From a virus: a stretch of 29,297 nt of DNA. Shown piece by piece: positions 14,091-22,716 of this stretch (position 1 is the first letter of the stretch; each line of letters begins with the position of its first letter). The DNA lies in IMG/VR virus record IMGVR_UViG_3300032265_000080, positions 1 to 29,297 of that record, one strand, 5' to 3'. A program made the translations under genes and the position numbers. Under the pieces are notes generated by a model. The model was not told the origin of the DNA, searched no databases, and saw only the letters and a list, made by a program, of their open reading frames with translations.

Positions 14091-15466
14091 TGAGTATACA
14101 GTCTGACTATGAAGCAGCAAGGAAAGCGGCTCAAGCAGCGCTTGATAAGGCTAAAACGACCGCTGAAGCAGCAAATGCTGCTGCTAACAAAGCACGTACA
14201 ATTAAATCATTAAATAATGATATTCAAAAAGATGAGGCTATGTTAGGATACATAAAGGCTCAATTAACAATTTATCAAAACAGACTCTCTGATGCTCAAA
14301 AAAACTACACTATTTATTTTAATGAGATCTATGCAAACGGTCACACACCTACAAGTGCTCAATTAGAAGAACTAACATCTTTAGATAACATCGTAAAAGG
14401 TGCACAAGCACTTGTTAATAACGAAATAGTTATTCAAAAAAAGGTTCAAGCGGATTACGATGCAAAGAAAACTAAGTTAATTGCTTTAGTACCTTCTACG
14501 GTTAAACCATTAGTTGTTGCTGTAAAAAAGAAAACCACACCTCCTCCTGGGGGAACTGGCTCTACTGGTTCGGGTGACACAGTTCAACCAGCCACAAAGT
14601 TTTCCGCAGATTACAAATATAACGCACCAATGATATCTGGTTCATACTTCAACCCAAGTAGTATCCAAGCAAAAGAACTTCAAGCCAACGGGTTCTTTGT
14701 TGATGCAGGAAACTATAGTGATGCTCGTGATGCTTGGTCAGGGCAAAGCGGTCGTGGGACTATTCAAATGGACAAGTACTTTTTGGCAAACTACGACACC
14801 AGTCAAAACTCCAAAGATACTGTTGGCCAGTTTGACCCACAAATGTATGGGTTTAAGTTCCTTTATAATCCAACAACTGTTGGTATGGCTTGGGGTGTTA
14901 TGGCTCAAGCAAGCCCAGACCTTGAAGCAGCGGGACAAGACAAGTTTAACCCAATCATGGCAGGTCTTGCATCTAGCACAGTTGCAGTTAGCCTGCTTTT
15001 GAACCGTATTGAAGATATGAAGGTTTTAACCGCAAAAGGAATAAAGACTACTGCAAGCCCTGTTGGACGCACGGATAGGGAGACAGAAAAACTACTTGCG
15101 CAAGCAGCAGCCACATTCTCCACAGACAACCCTTATGGCACAGCAGTAACTGCAACAGACCTTGTTGACATATACAAACGTGGCACTATGTATGATTTAG
15201 AGTACTTATTTAAAACAGTCAATGGCCCAAACGCTGTGTTCTTATCTTATTTAAACGGCTACACTGCAGACAAAGGGTGGATTCGACCACAGGTTGTAGA
15301 ACTTCATCTAGGACAGTCGCTCCGTTATCGTGGACGTATCACAGACCTTTCAGTAAACCATGCTGTGTTTGATGCCCGAATGGTTCCTGTACTTTCAACG
15401 GTCAATATCACGTTTGCTCGTTTCCCAGAATCTACGTTACCACCAGCAGGAGGGGCTACTCACTAA
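14090..15466 (+). CDS. CIS-tube-like hub protein with long N-terminal coiled coil
   Basis: I chose the ATG at 14090 (TGATG overlap); a TTG at 14087 adds one residue. The 458-residue product has an Ala/Lys-rich coiled coil (residues 5-135), a Pro/Gly linker (about 149-165), then a beta-rich domain. That domain opens with MYGFKFLYNPTTVGMAWGV and closes with a segment pairing VVELHLGQSLRYRGRITDLS with a VPVLSTVNITFARFP strand. This open-close pair is typical of the tube-like N-terminal domain of LysM baseplate proteins in contractile injection systems and phages. The following small gene carries the LysM-like part, so the usual two-domain protein seems split. The coiled coil is an unusual addition. 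Confidence 0.7.
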   Translation: MSIQSDYEAARKAAQAALDKAKTTAEAANAAANKARTIKSLNNDIQKDEAMLGYIKAQLTIYQNRLSDAQKNYTIYFNEIYANGHTPTSAQLEELTSLDNIVKGAQALVNNEIVIQKKVQADYDAKKTKLIALVPSTVKPLVVAVKKKTTPPPGGTGSTGSGDTVQPATKFSADYKYNAPMISGSYFNPSSIQAKELQANGFFVDAGNYSDARDAWSGQSGRGTIQMDKYFLANYDTSQNSKDTVGQFDPQMYGFKFLYNPTTVGMAWGVMAQASPDLEAAGQDKFNPIMAGLASSTVAVSLLLNRIEDMKVLTAKGIKTTASPVGRTDRETEKLLAQAAATFSTDNPYGTAVTATDLVDIYKRGTMYDLEYLFKTVNGPNAVFLSYLNGYTADKGWIRPQVVELHLGQSLRYRGRITDLSVNHAVFDARMVPVLSTVNITFARFPESTLPPAGGATH

Positions 15467-15747
15467 TGACAATTTACTTTGATAGCCGATATGCGGATGG
15501 CATCTACTTTAAAGCCTTTGACTCCAGAACAAGCAAGGTTCAACAGACCGTATTTAGATCGTGGCCTGAGTACTCTCAATCTTTTTTCTTTTACAACTGG
15601 GTAGAAGGTGATCGTATTGATCTGCTTGCAAAACACTTCTTGGGAAAGACGGATTCATGGTGGGAGATCATGGATCTAAACCCAGAGATACTAAACCCTT
15701 TTGAGATTGCCCCTGGAACTCAACTAAGGATACCTCGTGGATACTGA
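15466..15747 (+). CDS. LysM-like baseplate protein (gp53-like)
   Basis: This 93-residue protein has YNWVEGDRIDLLAKHFLGKT near residues 44-63, then WWEIMDLNPEILNPFEIAPG and L-R-I-P-R at the end. This is a LysM-like fold (start-up strand, D-x-L-x-x-x-A-x-x-x-x-G, W-x-I-x-x-x-N, I-x-P-G-x-x-L-x-I-P) as in T4 gp53 and the small LysM tail proteins of Myoviridae. ATG shares a base with the upstream stop. In contractile tails such proteins help hold the hub and inner baseplate together. Ends overlapping the next GTG by 11 bases. Confidence 0.8.
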   Translation: MTIYFDSRYADGIYFKAFDSRTSKVQQTVFRSWPEYSQSFFFYNWVEGDRIDLLAKHFLGKTDSWWEIMDLNPEILNPFEIAPGTQLRIPRGY

Positions 15748-16984
15748 CTTACAGAGTAGAGTTGGTTCTCGGTTCTCGGTCAGTTACCCAGACTTTCCAA
15801 GTTTTACCCAGAACGCTCAAAACTTTCGCCTCTATCAAGAGGCTGGAAAGCATGACGTCATGGAGATCACCTACTCAGTGTTGCATGACCAGTATTTTAA
15901 AGCATTAAAAACAGGAGTACCTGTCCTTGTTCAATGGAACAACGATAAGTTCTCCAGTGAGTTCTATGGCTATGTTCATGACGTCTCTCATACCACACAG
16001 CAAGTACTGGAAAGAAAAACAATTATAAAAGTTATGGGCGCTTCCTTCCCCCTTAAAGAGGGTGGGTCAAAGATTTGGGTCAACAAAACCGCCCCAAACA
16101 TTGTTGAAGATATTGCAAAAATCTTTAAACTAAAGGCAGTAGTCACACCCCACCCAACTATCTTTCCTCAGCAGTCATTGTCTGGTCATAGTTACTTTGA
16201 AAAGATCCAAGAACTGGCCCACAAGATTGGGTACGTGTTTCAGATCTATAAGACAGAACTTCACTTTCACCCTATTGACAAGATGATTGATAACTTCATT
16301 GGGTCTATGCCTGTTATGTCCTTTAAGAGCAACTACATCTCTGGGCCTTTTGACATGGTTGTGTCGCCAACCTTGGATATGTTTAAGCCTAGAGTCGGTG
16401 ACCACTTTGATAAGTCTCTTCATTCCAGAAAAGAAAAAATAGTATCTGGAGTTGACCCTGTAACTGGACAGTTTTACTCCGTATCTTCTTCTCCTGATGT
16501 CACAGGAAAGAATCTAAGAAAAACTGTAAAAGGCCCTCTATTTAAACAGCACCTTCCAACGGTTATTTCTGGAAGTAAAGAAATGGCTACTGCCTTTGCT
16601 AAAGGCCATGCTGAACTATCTCGATTTTCTATGACAGCAGAAGGGTCAGGTCAAGGAGACCCACGTTTTGCTCCCTATAAAACCATTGAGATAAATGGAA
16701 CTGGGGATACTACAGATGGGTTCTGGGTAGTTCAAAAGGCTATGCACTTTGTTACCTGGGACGGTCGTTACACCATTGACTTTACATGTATGTCGGATGG
16801 AACAGGGTCAAACAAAGCCACAGCATTCAGACCTTCAGGCGCAGAGACATTCCCCGTGGTAAAAATAGACACTACTGGCACCCCAAAAAAACCAACATCG
16901 ACTAAACTTACGGCAAAGACCGCAATGATTTCACAATCAAATGCTGGGTTTAAACTTACTCCTAGACGATGGACGGGTTCATAA
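15737..16984 (+). CDS. Baseplate hub protein (gp27 / gpD-like)
   Basis: This 415-residue protein starts at GTG inside the end of the LysM gene. The first part, with ITYSVLHDQYFKALKTGVPV near residue 45 and FYGYVHDVSHT near 74, looks like the first barrel of gp27/gpD hub proteins. A later segment with APNIVEDIAKIFKLKAVV near 118 and S-x-x-EKIQELAHKIGYVFQIYK near 148 is the usual I-x-x-L-A-x-x-x-G-(Y/F) helix of the same family. Function: it forms the trimeric hub on which the tube starts. Gene order (after LysM, before gp25-like) is the standard one. Confidence 0.85.
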   Translation: MDTDLQSRVGSRFSVSYPDFPSFTQNAQNFRLYQEAGKHDVMEITYSVLHDQYFKALKTGVPVLVQWNNDKFSSEFYGYVHDVSHTTQQVLERKTIIKVMGASFPLKEGGSKIWVNKTAPNIVEDIAKIFKLKAVVTPHPTIFPQQSLSGHSYFEKIQELAHKIGYVFQIYKTELHFHPIDKMIDNFIGSMPVMSFKSNYISGPFDMVVSPTLDMFKPRVGDHFDKSLHSRKEKIVSGVDPVTGQFYSVSSSPDVTGKNLRKTVKGPLFKQHLPTVISGSKEMATAFAKGHAELSRFSMTAEGSGQGDPRFAPYKTIEINGTGDTTDGFWVVQKAMHFVTWDGRYTIDFTCMSDGTGSNKATAFRPSGAETFPVVKIDTTGTPKKPTSTKLTAKTAMISQSNAGFKLTPRRWTGS

Positions 16985-17385
16985 TGGCTGAAGTAGCGAT
17001 CTCTCTACCCTTTTCTATTGACCCATTTGGAAAAGTTGCACAAACTACAGATCAAGCAAAGATCTGGGCCGATCGAGTGCGCTCGGTTATCGGTACTGGG
17101 CTTCAAGAACGAGTGATGCGCCCTAGTTTAGGTACAGCCATACCTTCTGCCGTCTTTGACTCACAAGATAATGCAGCGGCATTAATACAGAGAGAAGTAG
17201 AAGCATCTTTTTCTACTCAACTTCCTCTCTTAAAGTTACAAAGTGTAGATAGTTTGTTTGACCAATACACGGGGATTATGGACGTAACCATTGTATACAA
17301 CCTACCTAACAATCAACAAGCAAATGTAAACATCGGATTAGCAACAGTCCGAGGTAACGCACCAATAACTCAGGAGATATCATGA
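16984..17385 (+). CDS. Baseplate wedge protein, gp25/gpW-like
   Basis: I chose the ATG at 16984 (TAATG overlap with the hub gene, 133 residues); an ATG at 16969 adds five. The protein has PFSIDPFGKVAQTTDQAKIWADRVRSVIGT broken across residues 9-40, then ERVMRPSLG near residue 44, the R-x-M-x-P-x-(F/L)-G motif of gp25 family wedge proteins, and a closing strand MDVTIVYNL. This family forms the sheath-starting part of the baseplate. The next gene, a J-like wedge protein, overlaps by four bases (ATGA), the typical partner. Confidence 0.9.
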   Translation: MAEVAISLPFSIDPFGKVAQTTDQAKIWADRVRSVIGTGLQERVMRPSLGTAIPSAVFDSQDNAAALIQREVEASFSTQLPLLKLQSVDSLFDQYTGIMDVTIVYNLPNNQQANVNIGLATVRGNAPITQEIS

Positions 17386-18947
17386 CAGCCGCACCTCCAT
17401 CCAGTATCCCAGTTTCAGTAGACTACACAAGTAAAGACTACTACTCATTAAGAAATGATTTGATTGCTCGTATTCAAAACCGAGTGCCAAACTGGACAGG
17501 AACTGACAACCACGATTTTGGTATCGCTATGGTTGAAGCGTTTGCCTACCTTGGTGATTTGATGTCTTACTACATTGACCGTGCGGCTAATGAGTCTTAC
17601 ATCAACACAGCAACACAGCGTTCTAGCGTCATTAACATTGCGCAGACTTACGGCTACACAATTGCAGGTTATAGTGCTGCTTTTACTGATCTAACATTTA
17701 CTAATACCTCAGCAAATGACGTAACTATTCCAGCAGGAACTGTAGTTTCAGGAGATTTAATTATTGGAGACACTGTAAAAACAGTGGACTTTACAACTGC
17801 AGCGGAAGTAACTGTAGTTGCTGACCTTACCCAGACTGTTACTGGTTACCATGGTCGTTCAGTTCTGCAAGTTTCTAGCAACGCAACCGCTGATGGTGAA
17901 CTTATTGGCACCTCAATGGGCCTTCCTAATATGACCTTTGAACTTGGAGAAACACCAGTAGTTGCAGGATCAATTAGTATTTATGTTCAAGAAGGCGATG
18001 TGTTCTCCAAATGGCAAGAGGTACGGCACATCACAGACTATGGTCCAACCGACTTGGTCTTTACAACCTACACGGATGAAAACGACAATGTGTTTATTAA
18101 CTTTGGCGACGGTGTCTCTGGGGTTATCCCAACTCTATACTCTGAGATTCGTGCACAGTACACGGTTGGTGGAGGAGCAGTTGGTAACGTCCCTACAGGT
18201 GCTTTAACTAACATTGTTTATGTTCCAGGATTAACAGACTTGCAAGTAAGCGCTTTGCAATCTGTTATAACGGTCACAAACACAACAGTAGGACTTGGTG
18301 GAGCGGACCCTGAATCAACAGACCAAATACGTTCTCTTGCCCCACTGTCTCTCCGTGCTAACTACCGTGCAGTCACACTGCAAGACTACGCAGACCTCTC
18401 TTTCCAAGCCGCAGTTAAGGGAAGCAGTGTTGCTAAAGCAAGCGCCACAGGTACGTGGCCTTCTGTTACGCTATACCTTGCTCCCAGCAGAACTGCAACA
18501 GACACAGATCCAGCACCAGGGCTTGACGGTACTGGAGAAACTCTTAATGGTAATCCAACAACTGAGTTCACCACATTAGCAGCGGATATCTCTGCCTACT
18601 TAGCAGATAAGGTATTGATGGGAACAACCGTCAGTGTTCAACCACCTACATATGTGGACGCAATCATCACAGTGCAGTACACCAAACAACCACAGTACAC
18701 GGACACAGAAATCCAGACGGGTCTAAAAAGTAAGATTGTTACTCAGTTTGGGTACAACAATATGTACTTCCAACAGACCATTACTCCGCAAAATATTGAG
18801 TATCAACTAGCCAGGGTTCCTGGCATATTAAACGCCAAGGTAACCTCATTGCATCGTCAGGGGGGTTCAGGGCTCAATACTCTTGTGGGATCTGCTGGAG
18901 AAATTTTCCGATTCTTAGAGTCTAACTTAAGCATTGGTTCTGCTTGA
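17382..18947 (+). CDS. Baseplate wedge protein J-like (gp6 / Mu gp47 type)
   Basis: This 521-residue protein has VDYTSKDYYSLRNDLIARI near the N-terminus, then HDFGIAMVEAFAYLGDLMSY near residue 48, the D-x-G-x-x-x-x-E-x-x-A-(Y/W)-x-x-D opening of baseplate J family proteins. YINTATQRSSVINIAQTYGY follows. The central region has the usual IPAGTVV strand near 121 and INFGDGVSGVIP near 239. VTLQDYADLSFQA near 330 is another family signature. It starts in an ATGA overlap with the gp25-like gene. The product forms wedges that change shape during contraction. Confidence 0.93.
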   Translation: MTAAPPSSIPVSVDYTSKDYYSLRNDLIARIQNRVPNWTGTDNHDFGIAMVEAFAYLGDLMSYYIDRAANESYINTATQRSSVINIAQTYGYTIAGYSAAFTDLTFTNTSANDVTIPAGTVVSGDLIIGDTVKTVDFTTAAEVTVVADLTQTVTGYHGRSVLQVSSNATADGELIGTSMGLPNMTFELGETPVVAGSISIYVQEGDVFSKWQEVRHITDYGPTDLVFTTYTDENDNVFINFGDGVSGVIPTLYSEIRAQYTVGGGAVGNVPTGALTNIVYVPGLTDLQVSALQSVITVTNTTVGLGGADPESTDQIRSLAPLSLRANYRAVTLQDYADLSFQAAVKGSSVAKASATGTWPSVTLYLAPSRTATDTDPAPGLDGTGETLNGNPTTEFTTLAADISAYLADKVLMGTTVSVQPPTYVDAIITVQYTKQPQYTDTEIQTGLKSKIVTQFGYNNMYFQQTITPQNIEYQLARVPGILNAKVTSLHRQGGSGLNTLVGSAGEIFRFLESNLSIGSA

Positions 18948-19402
18948 TGGATGGACTTAAACTTCTTCACGGGGTTTATAGGGCAGTAGTCAAAGACAAT
19001 CGTGACCCTAATAACTTACGAAGACTCAAATTACAGGTACAAACAACTGGGTTTGAGGTAACAGACTGGGCATGGCCTGTAGAACCAGCAGGTTTGCATG
19101 TAGCCATTCCTGAAATTGGTCAAGGGGTATGGGTTTCTTACACAGGTGGAGACCCAGAGTTCCCTATTTGGCATGGGCAATTTGGAAAGCATCAGGGAAA
19201 AAGCAAACCAGTAAGCATTAAACCCTTAAACGACACGGTATCTTTAACTGGTTTATCCAGTTATTTAATCATTAACAACTTGGCTGACGGAACAAAAGAG
19301 GTAGACCTTGTTGCATCGCTTGTGGCAATGGCAAATAAGTTAAAAGATCACGAAACACGAATCCATACTTTAGAAACAACGCCAGACATCGACCCTCGTT
19401 AA
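18947..19402 (+). CDS. Baseplate spike/hub OB-fold protein (gp5-like)
   Basis: I start at ATG 18947 (TGATG overlap); TTG at 18944 adds one residue. The 151-residue protein has YRAVVKDNRDPNNLRRLKLQ near residue 11, then WAWPVEP, IPEIGQGVWVSYTGGD and PIWHGQF near 52-82, the D-P-x-x-x-x-R-(L/V)-x-V, P-x-x-G-x-x-V-W-V-x-(F/Y)-x-x-G-D pattern of gp5-type OB-fold spike proteins. There is no lysozyme and no beta-helix, so the spike tip is either very short or made by another protein. A C-terminal helix (about 125-140) may be a trimerisation element. Confidence 0.8.
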   Translation: MDGLKLLHGVYRAVVKDNRDPNNLRRLKLQVQTTGFEVTDWAWPVEPAGLHVAIPEIGQGVWVSYTGGDPEFPIWHGQFGKHQGKSKPVSIKPLNDTVSLTGLSSYLIINNLADGTKEVDLVASLVAMANKLKDHETRIHTLETTPDIDPR

Positions 19403-19461
19403 GGCAGTAAATAAGGGGCAAACCAGAGAAAATAGGCTGTTAAGTCTAGAAGGGAAATAAC

Positions 19462-19905
19462 GTGGCAGTTCAATATCCAGGAACAGTAAAGGTCTTTACC
19501 CCCAAGGTAGACTTTGCTGACACAATTCTTGCCGAACACGTCAACACGCTTCAAGACGAAGTAAACGCCATTGAAGCAAATCTAGGAACTTACATCAAAA
19601 CTGGTTCTGGTTGGATTGGTTCTTTTGATCAGGTCACAACAGCATGGCCTACACTCAAGGATAGAATCGCTAACATTGAGTACGGATTAAACTCTGTATT
19701 TGTAAGTCGTATTCCAACAGGAGGAACTACAGGACAAGTACTTGTAAAGTCTTCTGGAACTGACTACGACTTTACCTGGTCTACCTTTAGCGCCCTCCCA
19801 TCTCAAACAGGGCATGCAAACCAATACCTAACAACGGATGGAACAACAGCGTCTTGGGCTGCAGCGGAAACAACCGTTAGCCCACTCTTACTTATTGGAG
19901 CGTAG
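19462..19905 (+). CDS. Baseplate/fibre connector-like protein
   Basis: This 147-residue protein starts at GTG with AGAAGGGA upstream. The N-terminal half has FADTILAEHVNTLQDEVNAI near residues 17-36, a helix common at the base of phage fibre proteins (residues to about 40), and the second half has the IPTGGTTGQVLVKSSGTDYD-type segment near 84, then NQYLTTDGTTASWAA. The GG-x-x-G-Q-x-L-x-K-x-x-x-x-x-D-Y-x-x-x-W pattern is a widespread fibre repeat. It probably joins fibres to the baseplate or forms a short fibre. The main baseplate genes lie on both sides. Confidence 0.65.
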   Translation: MAVQYPGTVKVFTPKVDFADTILAEHVNTLQDEVNAIEANLGTYIKTGSGWIGSFDQVTTAWPTLKDRIANIEYGLNSVFVSRIPTGGTTGQVLVKSSGTDYDFTWSTFSALPSQTGHANQYLTTDGTTASWAAAETTVSPLLLIGA

Positions 19906-19915
19906 AGAATAACTC

Positions 19916-21847
19916 GTGGCAAAATACGGTAATAACACATACGGCGGGGCCTTATATGGTCAGACGCCGTTGTTGGCATTGTCTGTTGAGCCAATGGCAA
20001 TCACTGTTATTAGTTTTAATGAAGTTGATGTCTCATGGCAGTTTCCTACAGGAGACTTTACAAAGGTACGGTTGGTTAGAAACCAAGTAGGGTACCCAGA
20101 GCACGCTGAAGATGGGGTTATTGTTTACGAAGAAAACGCTACTTCAGGAAATGTAAGAACAGCATACTTACAAGACGGTATAGATAACCCAGATGTCACA
20201 CCTTTTGTTCCAGGTCGTGAAGTTTTTTATAGAATGTTTCTCTTTACTTCTGCAAAGGTATGGGTAGTTGCTGGTTCTATATCGGACATTATTCCTCTGT
20301 CTCATGGCGCTCAAGAAAAGATCGTTAACATCATTCCAAAGGTGTTTACTACACAGGAACAAAGCCCACTTGCAATTCCAGACCCTGATTCAACTTTAGT
20401 TAAGTTTATTGATGGTATGTCTTTTACCTATGAACAACTCACAACTTTTGCAGACCTCTTAAAACCGCAACAATCGTTTGCTTCTGTACCTTACGCCCTG
20501 TTGGTAAACCAACGTGATACTCTTGGGTTAAACCCAGAACCAAACCTTCCAATTAAAAACCAAAAGATGTTAGTTCGTGAAGCACTGTATATGTACCAAA
20601 GAAAAGGTACTGCAGTAGGTTTAAATGACTACATCGAAACTTTAACAGGTTGGGCACCAACAACAACGATCTCGCCTAACCTGCTATTAAGCCCACAAGA
20701 CTCTACCTTCTATCAAACAACTGGTAACTGGGTTGTAACTGGCGCAACTATTACTTCCGATACAGCACAAGCACCAGCAACAGGTGCAAATGTAATCGAT
20801 AACAAGTACGCCTGTAAGATCGTGGCTACTGGTGCAGGGTCAATCACACTAGGTAAAGACAGCCCAATTATGAAGGCGTTCTCTGTCTCTCCTTCCTCTC
20901 CATATGTTATGTCGTTCCAAGCAAAGAGGACCGCTGGCACAGGAACAATCAACTCATCAATTACTTTCTACGACTATAAACAGAACGCTTTGACCACGGA
21001 TACAGGGTCTGCTGTTACGCCAACAACATCGTGGCAAGTGGTTTCTAACACCGCTACTTCAGACGCTACAGCCGCATATGCAGGACTCAGCATCTCTTGG
21101 TCAGCGGCAGGCACATACTACGTTGACATGGTCTGTGTACAACCTGGAAGCACAGTTGCTTACGATGAAGCACGAGCAATCACTGTTTTTGTTGCGCCAA
21201 ATAAAACTAACTATGTTCCTAATCCATCGTTTGAAACCAACGTCACTGATGGCTGGACAAAGACAGGCGCTGTAACTGTCACGAAAGATACTGACGTGTC
21301 AACAGAGGCTTTTACAGGAACATATAGCGCTAAGTTGGTTGCCACAGGAGCCTGGACCTTTAGTACTCCAGCCCTTCCTGTTTCAGCAGGTAACTACTAC
21401 ACTGCTTCAACCTTCTTTAAGACCACAGCAGATTTAACTTTAACTTTTATTGGCAAAGATATAGACGGCAACATTACTGACGTGGATGTTTACGATGCAG
21501 GATCAGCAAGCACATGGTCCCGATTTATGGCAACCGACATCGTGGGGTCTAACGACACAGCCGTCACATATACCATGCAGTTCTCTGGAGGAGCAGGTAC
21601 CTTCCGTCTAGACGATGTTCAGTTTGAAAAGGGCATTCAAGCGTCCGAGTACTTTGATGGAAACCTACCATCGAGTTTTGGAGCAGTCTGGCAGGGCACA
21701 ACAAATAACTCTGCGTCCAGCATCTACTACGGCAAGAGCCTCAAGATGACTCGCCTCAGAGTAACCTTTAGCGACTGGACTCCACCTAACCTATTCTGGA
21801 GACTGACCTCGTACAGTGGGGTAGAAGCAACAAACCCTATCGTGTAG
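19916..21847 (+). CDS. gpI/TIGR02242-like tail protein with carbohydrate-binding modules
   Basis: This 643-residue protein has three parts. The N-terminal part (about 15-130) looks FN3-like. The second (about 132-260) has IIPKVFTTQEQ, LVKFIDGMSFTYEQL, P-x-x-LL-x-x-x-D-x-LGL and R-EALYMYQRKGTAVGLNDYIE, the layout of the P2 gpI/TIGR02242 phage tail domain that occupies the gp7-like wedge position. The third (about 265-625) has two jelly-roll-like modules; the second begins YVPNPSFETN-x-x-DGW, a signature of CBM4/9-type domains. I infer a wedge protein that also helps contact surface glycans. GTG start; the ribosome-binding site is weak. Confidence 0.78.
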   Translation: MAKYGNNTYGGALYGQTPLLALSVEPMAITVISFNEVDVSWQFPTGDFTKVRLVRNQVGYPEHAEDGVIVYEENATSGNVRTAYLQDGIDNPDVTPFVPGREVFYRMFLFTSAKVWVVAGSISDIIPLSHGAQEKIVNIIPKVFTTQEQSPLAIPDPDSTLVKFIDGMSFTYEQLTTFADLLKPQQSFASVPYALLVNQRDTLGLNPEPNLPIKNQKMLVREALYMYQRKGTAVGLNDYIETLTGWAPTTTISPNLLLSPQDSTFYQTTGNWVVTGATITSDTAQAPATGANVIDNKYACKIVATGAGSITLGKDSPIMKAFSVSPSSPYVMSFQAKRTAGTGTINSSITFYDYKQNALTTDTGSAVTPTTSWQVVSNTATSDATAAYAGLSISWSAAGTYYVDMVCVQPGSTVAYDEARAITVFVAPNKTNYVPNPSFETNVTDGWTKTGAVTVTKDTDVSTEAFTGTYSAKLVATGAWTFSTPALPVSAGNYYTASTFFKTTADLTLTFIGKDIDGNITDVDVYDAGSASTWSRFMATDIVGSNDTAVTYTMQFSGGAGTFRLDDVQFEKGIQASEYFDGNLPSSFGAVWQGTTNNSASSIYYGKSLKMTRLRVTFSDWTPPNLFWRLTSYSGVEATNPIV

Positions 21848-21857
21848 GCTCTGGCCT

Positions 21858-22136
21858 ATGGCCAACTTACTTATCTCAATCGTAGTCGCAGGACTCGCAG
21901 TTACTTTCCTCCTTGAACTCCTAGACAAGATCCAACTTGGGATCTTACTCAAGAGCACCGTAAACACCGTGGCATCTATGCCCCTAAGCGTGGGCTGCCT
22001 ATACGCTTTGCAACGACACTGGACAGTAACGATGGTAGTTTCCGTTCCTGCCGCAACCTTTATCGCACTGGCTCTTAACATGTTCATCAACAAGCCAACT
22101 GTCGTACAGCAACAGCGTCTACCTCGAATCTACTAG
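21858..22136 (+). CDS. Small membrane protein, possible holin
   Basis: This 92-residue protein has two clear hydrophobic stretches (about residues 4-21 and 56-77) and a weaker one between (about 34-50). The C-terminus is short and carries Lys and Arg, which fits many holins. It follows the last tail gene and comes before the replication module, a common place for lysis genes, yet no endolysin is recognisable next to it. The only wall hydrolases in the window are in the tape measure. No clear ribosome-binding site; translation may be coupled to the tail gene ten bases upstream. Confidence 0.55.
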   Translation: MANLLISIVVAGLAVTFLLELLDKIQLGILLKSTVNTVASMPLSVGCLYALQRHWTVTMVVSVPAATFIALALNMFINKPTVVQQQRLPRIY

Positions 22137-22143
22137 GAGCATA

Positions 22144-22713
22144 GTGAACAAGATCATTGTTATCTCATACACAAATACAGACGTTTCAATCGGCCTTGAA
22201 GAACTGGTCTATAAACTTCCTGACCATGAACTTGTTATCCCTGTTACTGAGGATGAGGTCTTTGTACGAAGCGCTGTAGGCGTGGCTAAGAAGATGAACC
22301 GCCCCTACGAATTATTTTTCTCAGAATCATCTAGCCTGTTCAATGAACTATCCGTAGGGACAGAGAACACAACCCTATGTTCCTCACCTCTCAAGGAAGT
22401 CTTGAGATACATCACCAGCAACGACACCCTAGCGATCGCATGGGATGACAGCGTAGAGGCACACATGGCTCTCCACTCTGTCGAGGACTTTGGCGTTGAG
22501 GCATGGAACGTTGACGGACCTTTAGAGCCAATCGTTGTAGCCAGTGGTGAGCCAGAGGATCTTTATGAGGAGATGCAGGAAGCCCTCTCCACTTTTATCG
22601 AAGTCTTTGCCGCCTACGTTGCCACCGAAGTCATTGAGACCATCGGCAAGACGGTAGAGCAGACCCTCCTAGAGCACATCCGAGGACACGTCGATCCCTT
22701 CGATGAGGACTAA
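22144..22713 (+). CDS. Unknown protein, alpha/beta appearance (189 aa)
   Basis: The gene starts at GTG behind AGGAG. The first 130 residues alternate strands and helices: KIIVISYT, HELVIPV, EVFVRSAVGVAKKMNRPYEL, EVLRYITSNDTLAIAWDD, EAWNVDG and PIVVAS, which looks like a Rossmann-type fold without a nucleotide-binding loop. The C-terminal 50 residues form an acidic helix (EDLYEEMQEALSTFIEVF). I do not recognise the family. It is three bases from the initiator-like gene, so it may belong to the replication module. Confidence 0.75.
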   Translation: MNKIIVISYTNTDVSIGLEELVYKLPDHELVIPVTEDEVFVRSAVGVAKKMNRPYELFFSESSSLFNELSVGTENTTLCSSPLKEVLRYITSNDTLAIAWDDSVEAHMALHSVEDFGVEAWNVDGPLEPIVVASGEPEDLYEEMQEALSTFIEVFAAYVATEVIETIGKTVEQTLLEHIRGHVDPFDED

Positions 22714-22716
22714 GCC

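Noticed and set aside
21927-21946. AAGATCC / GGATCTT inverted repeat
   Set aside because: It lies in the middle of the membrane-protein gene and has no T-run; seven base pairs can arise by chance in this much sequence.
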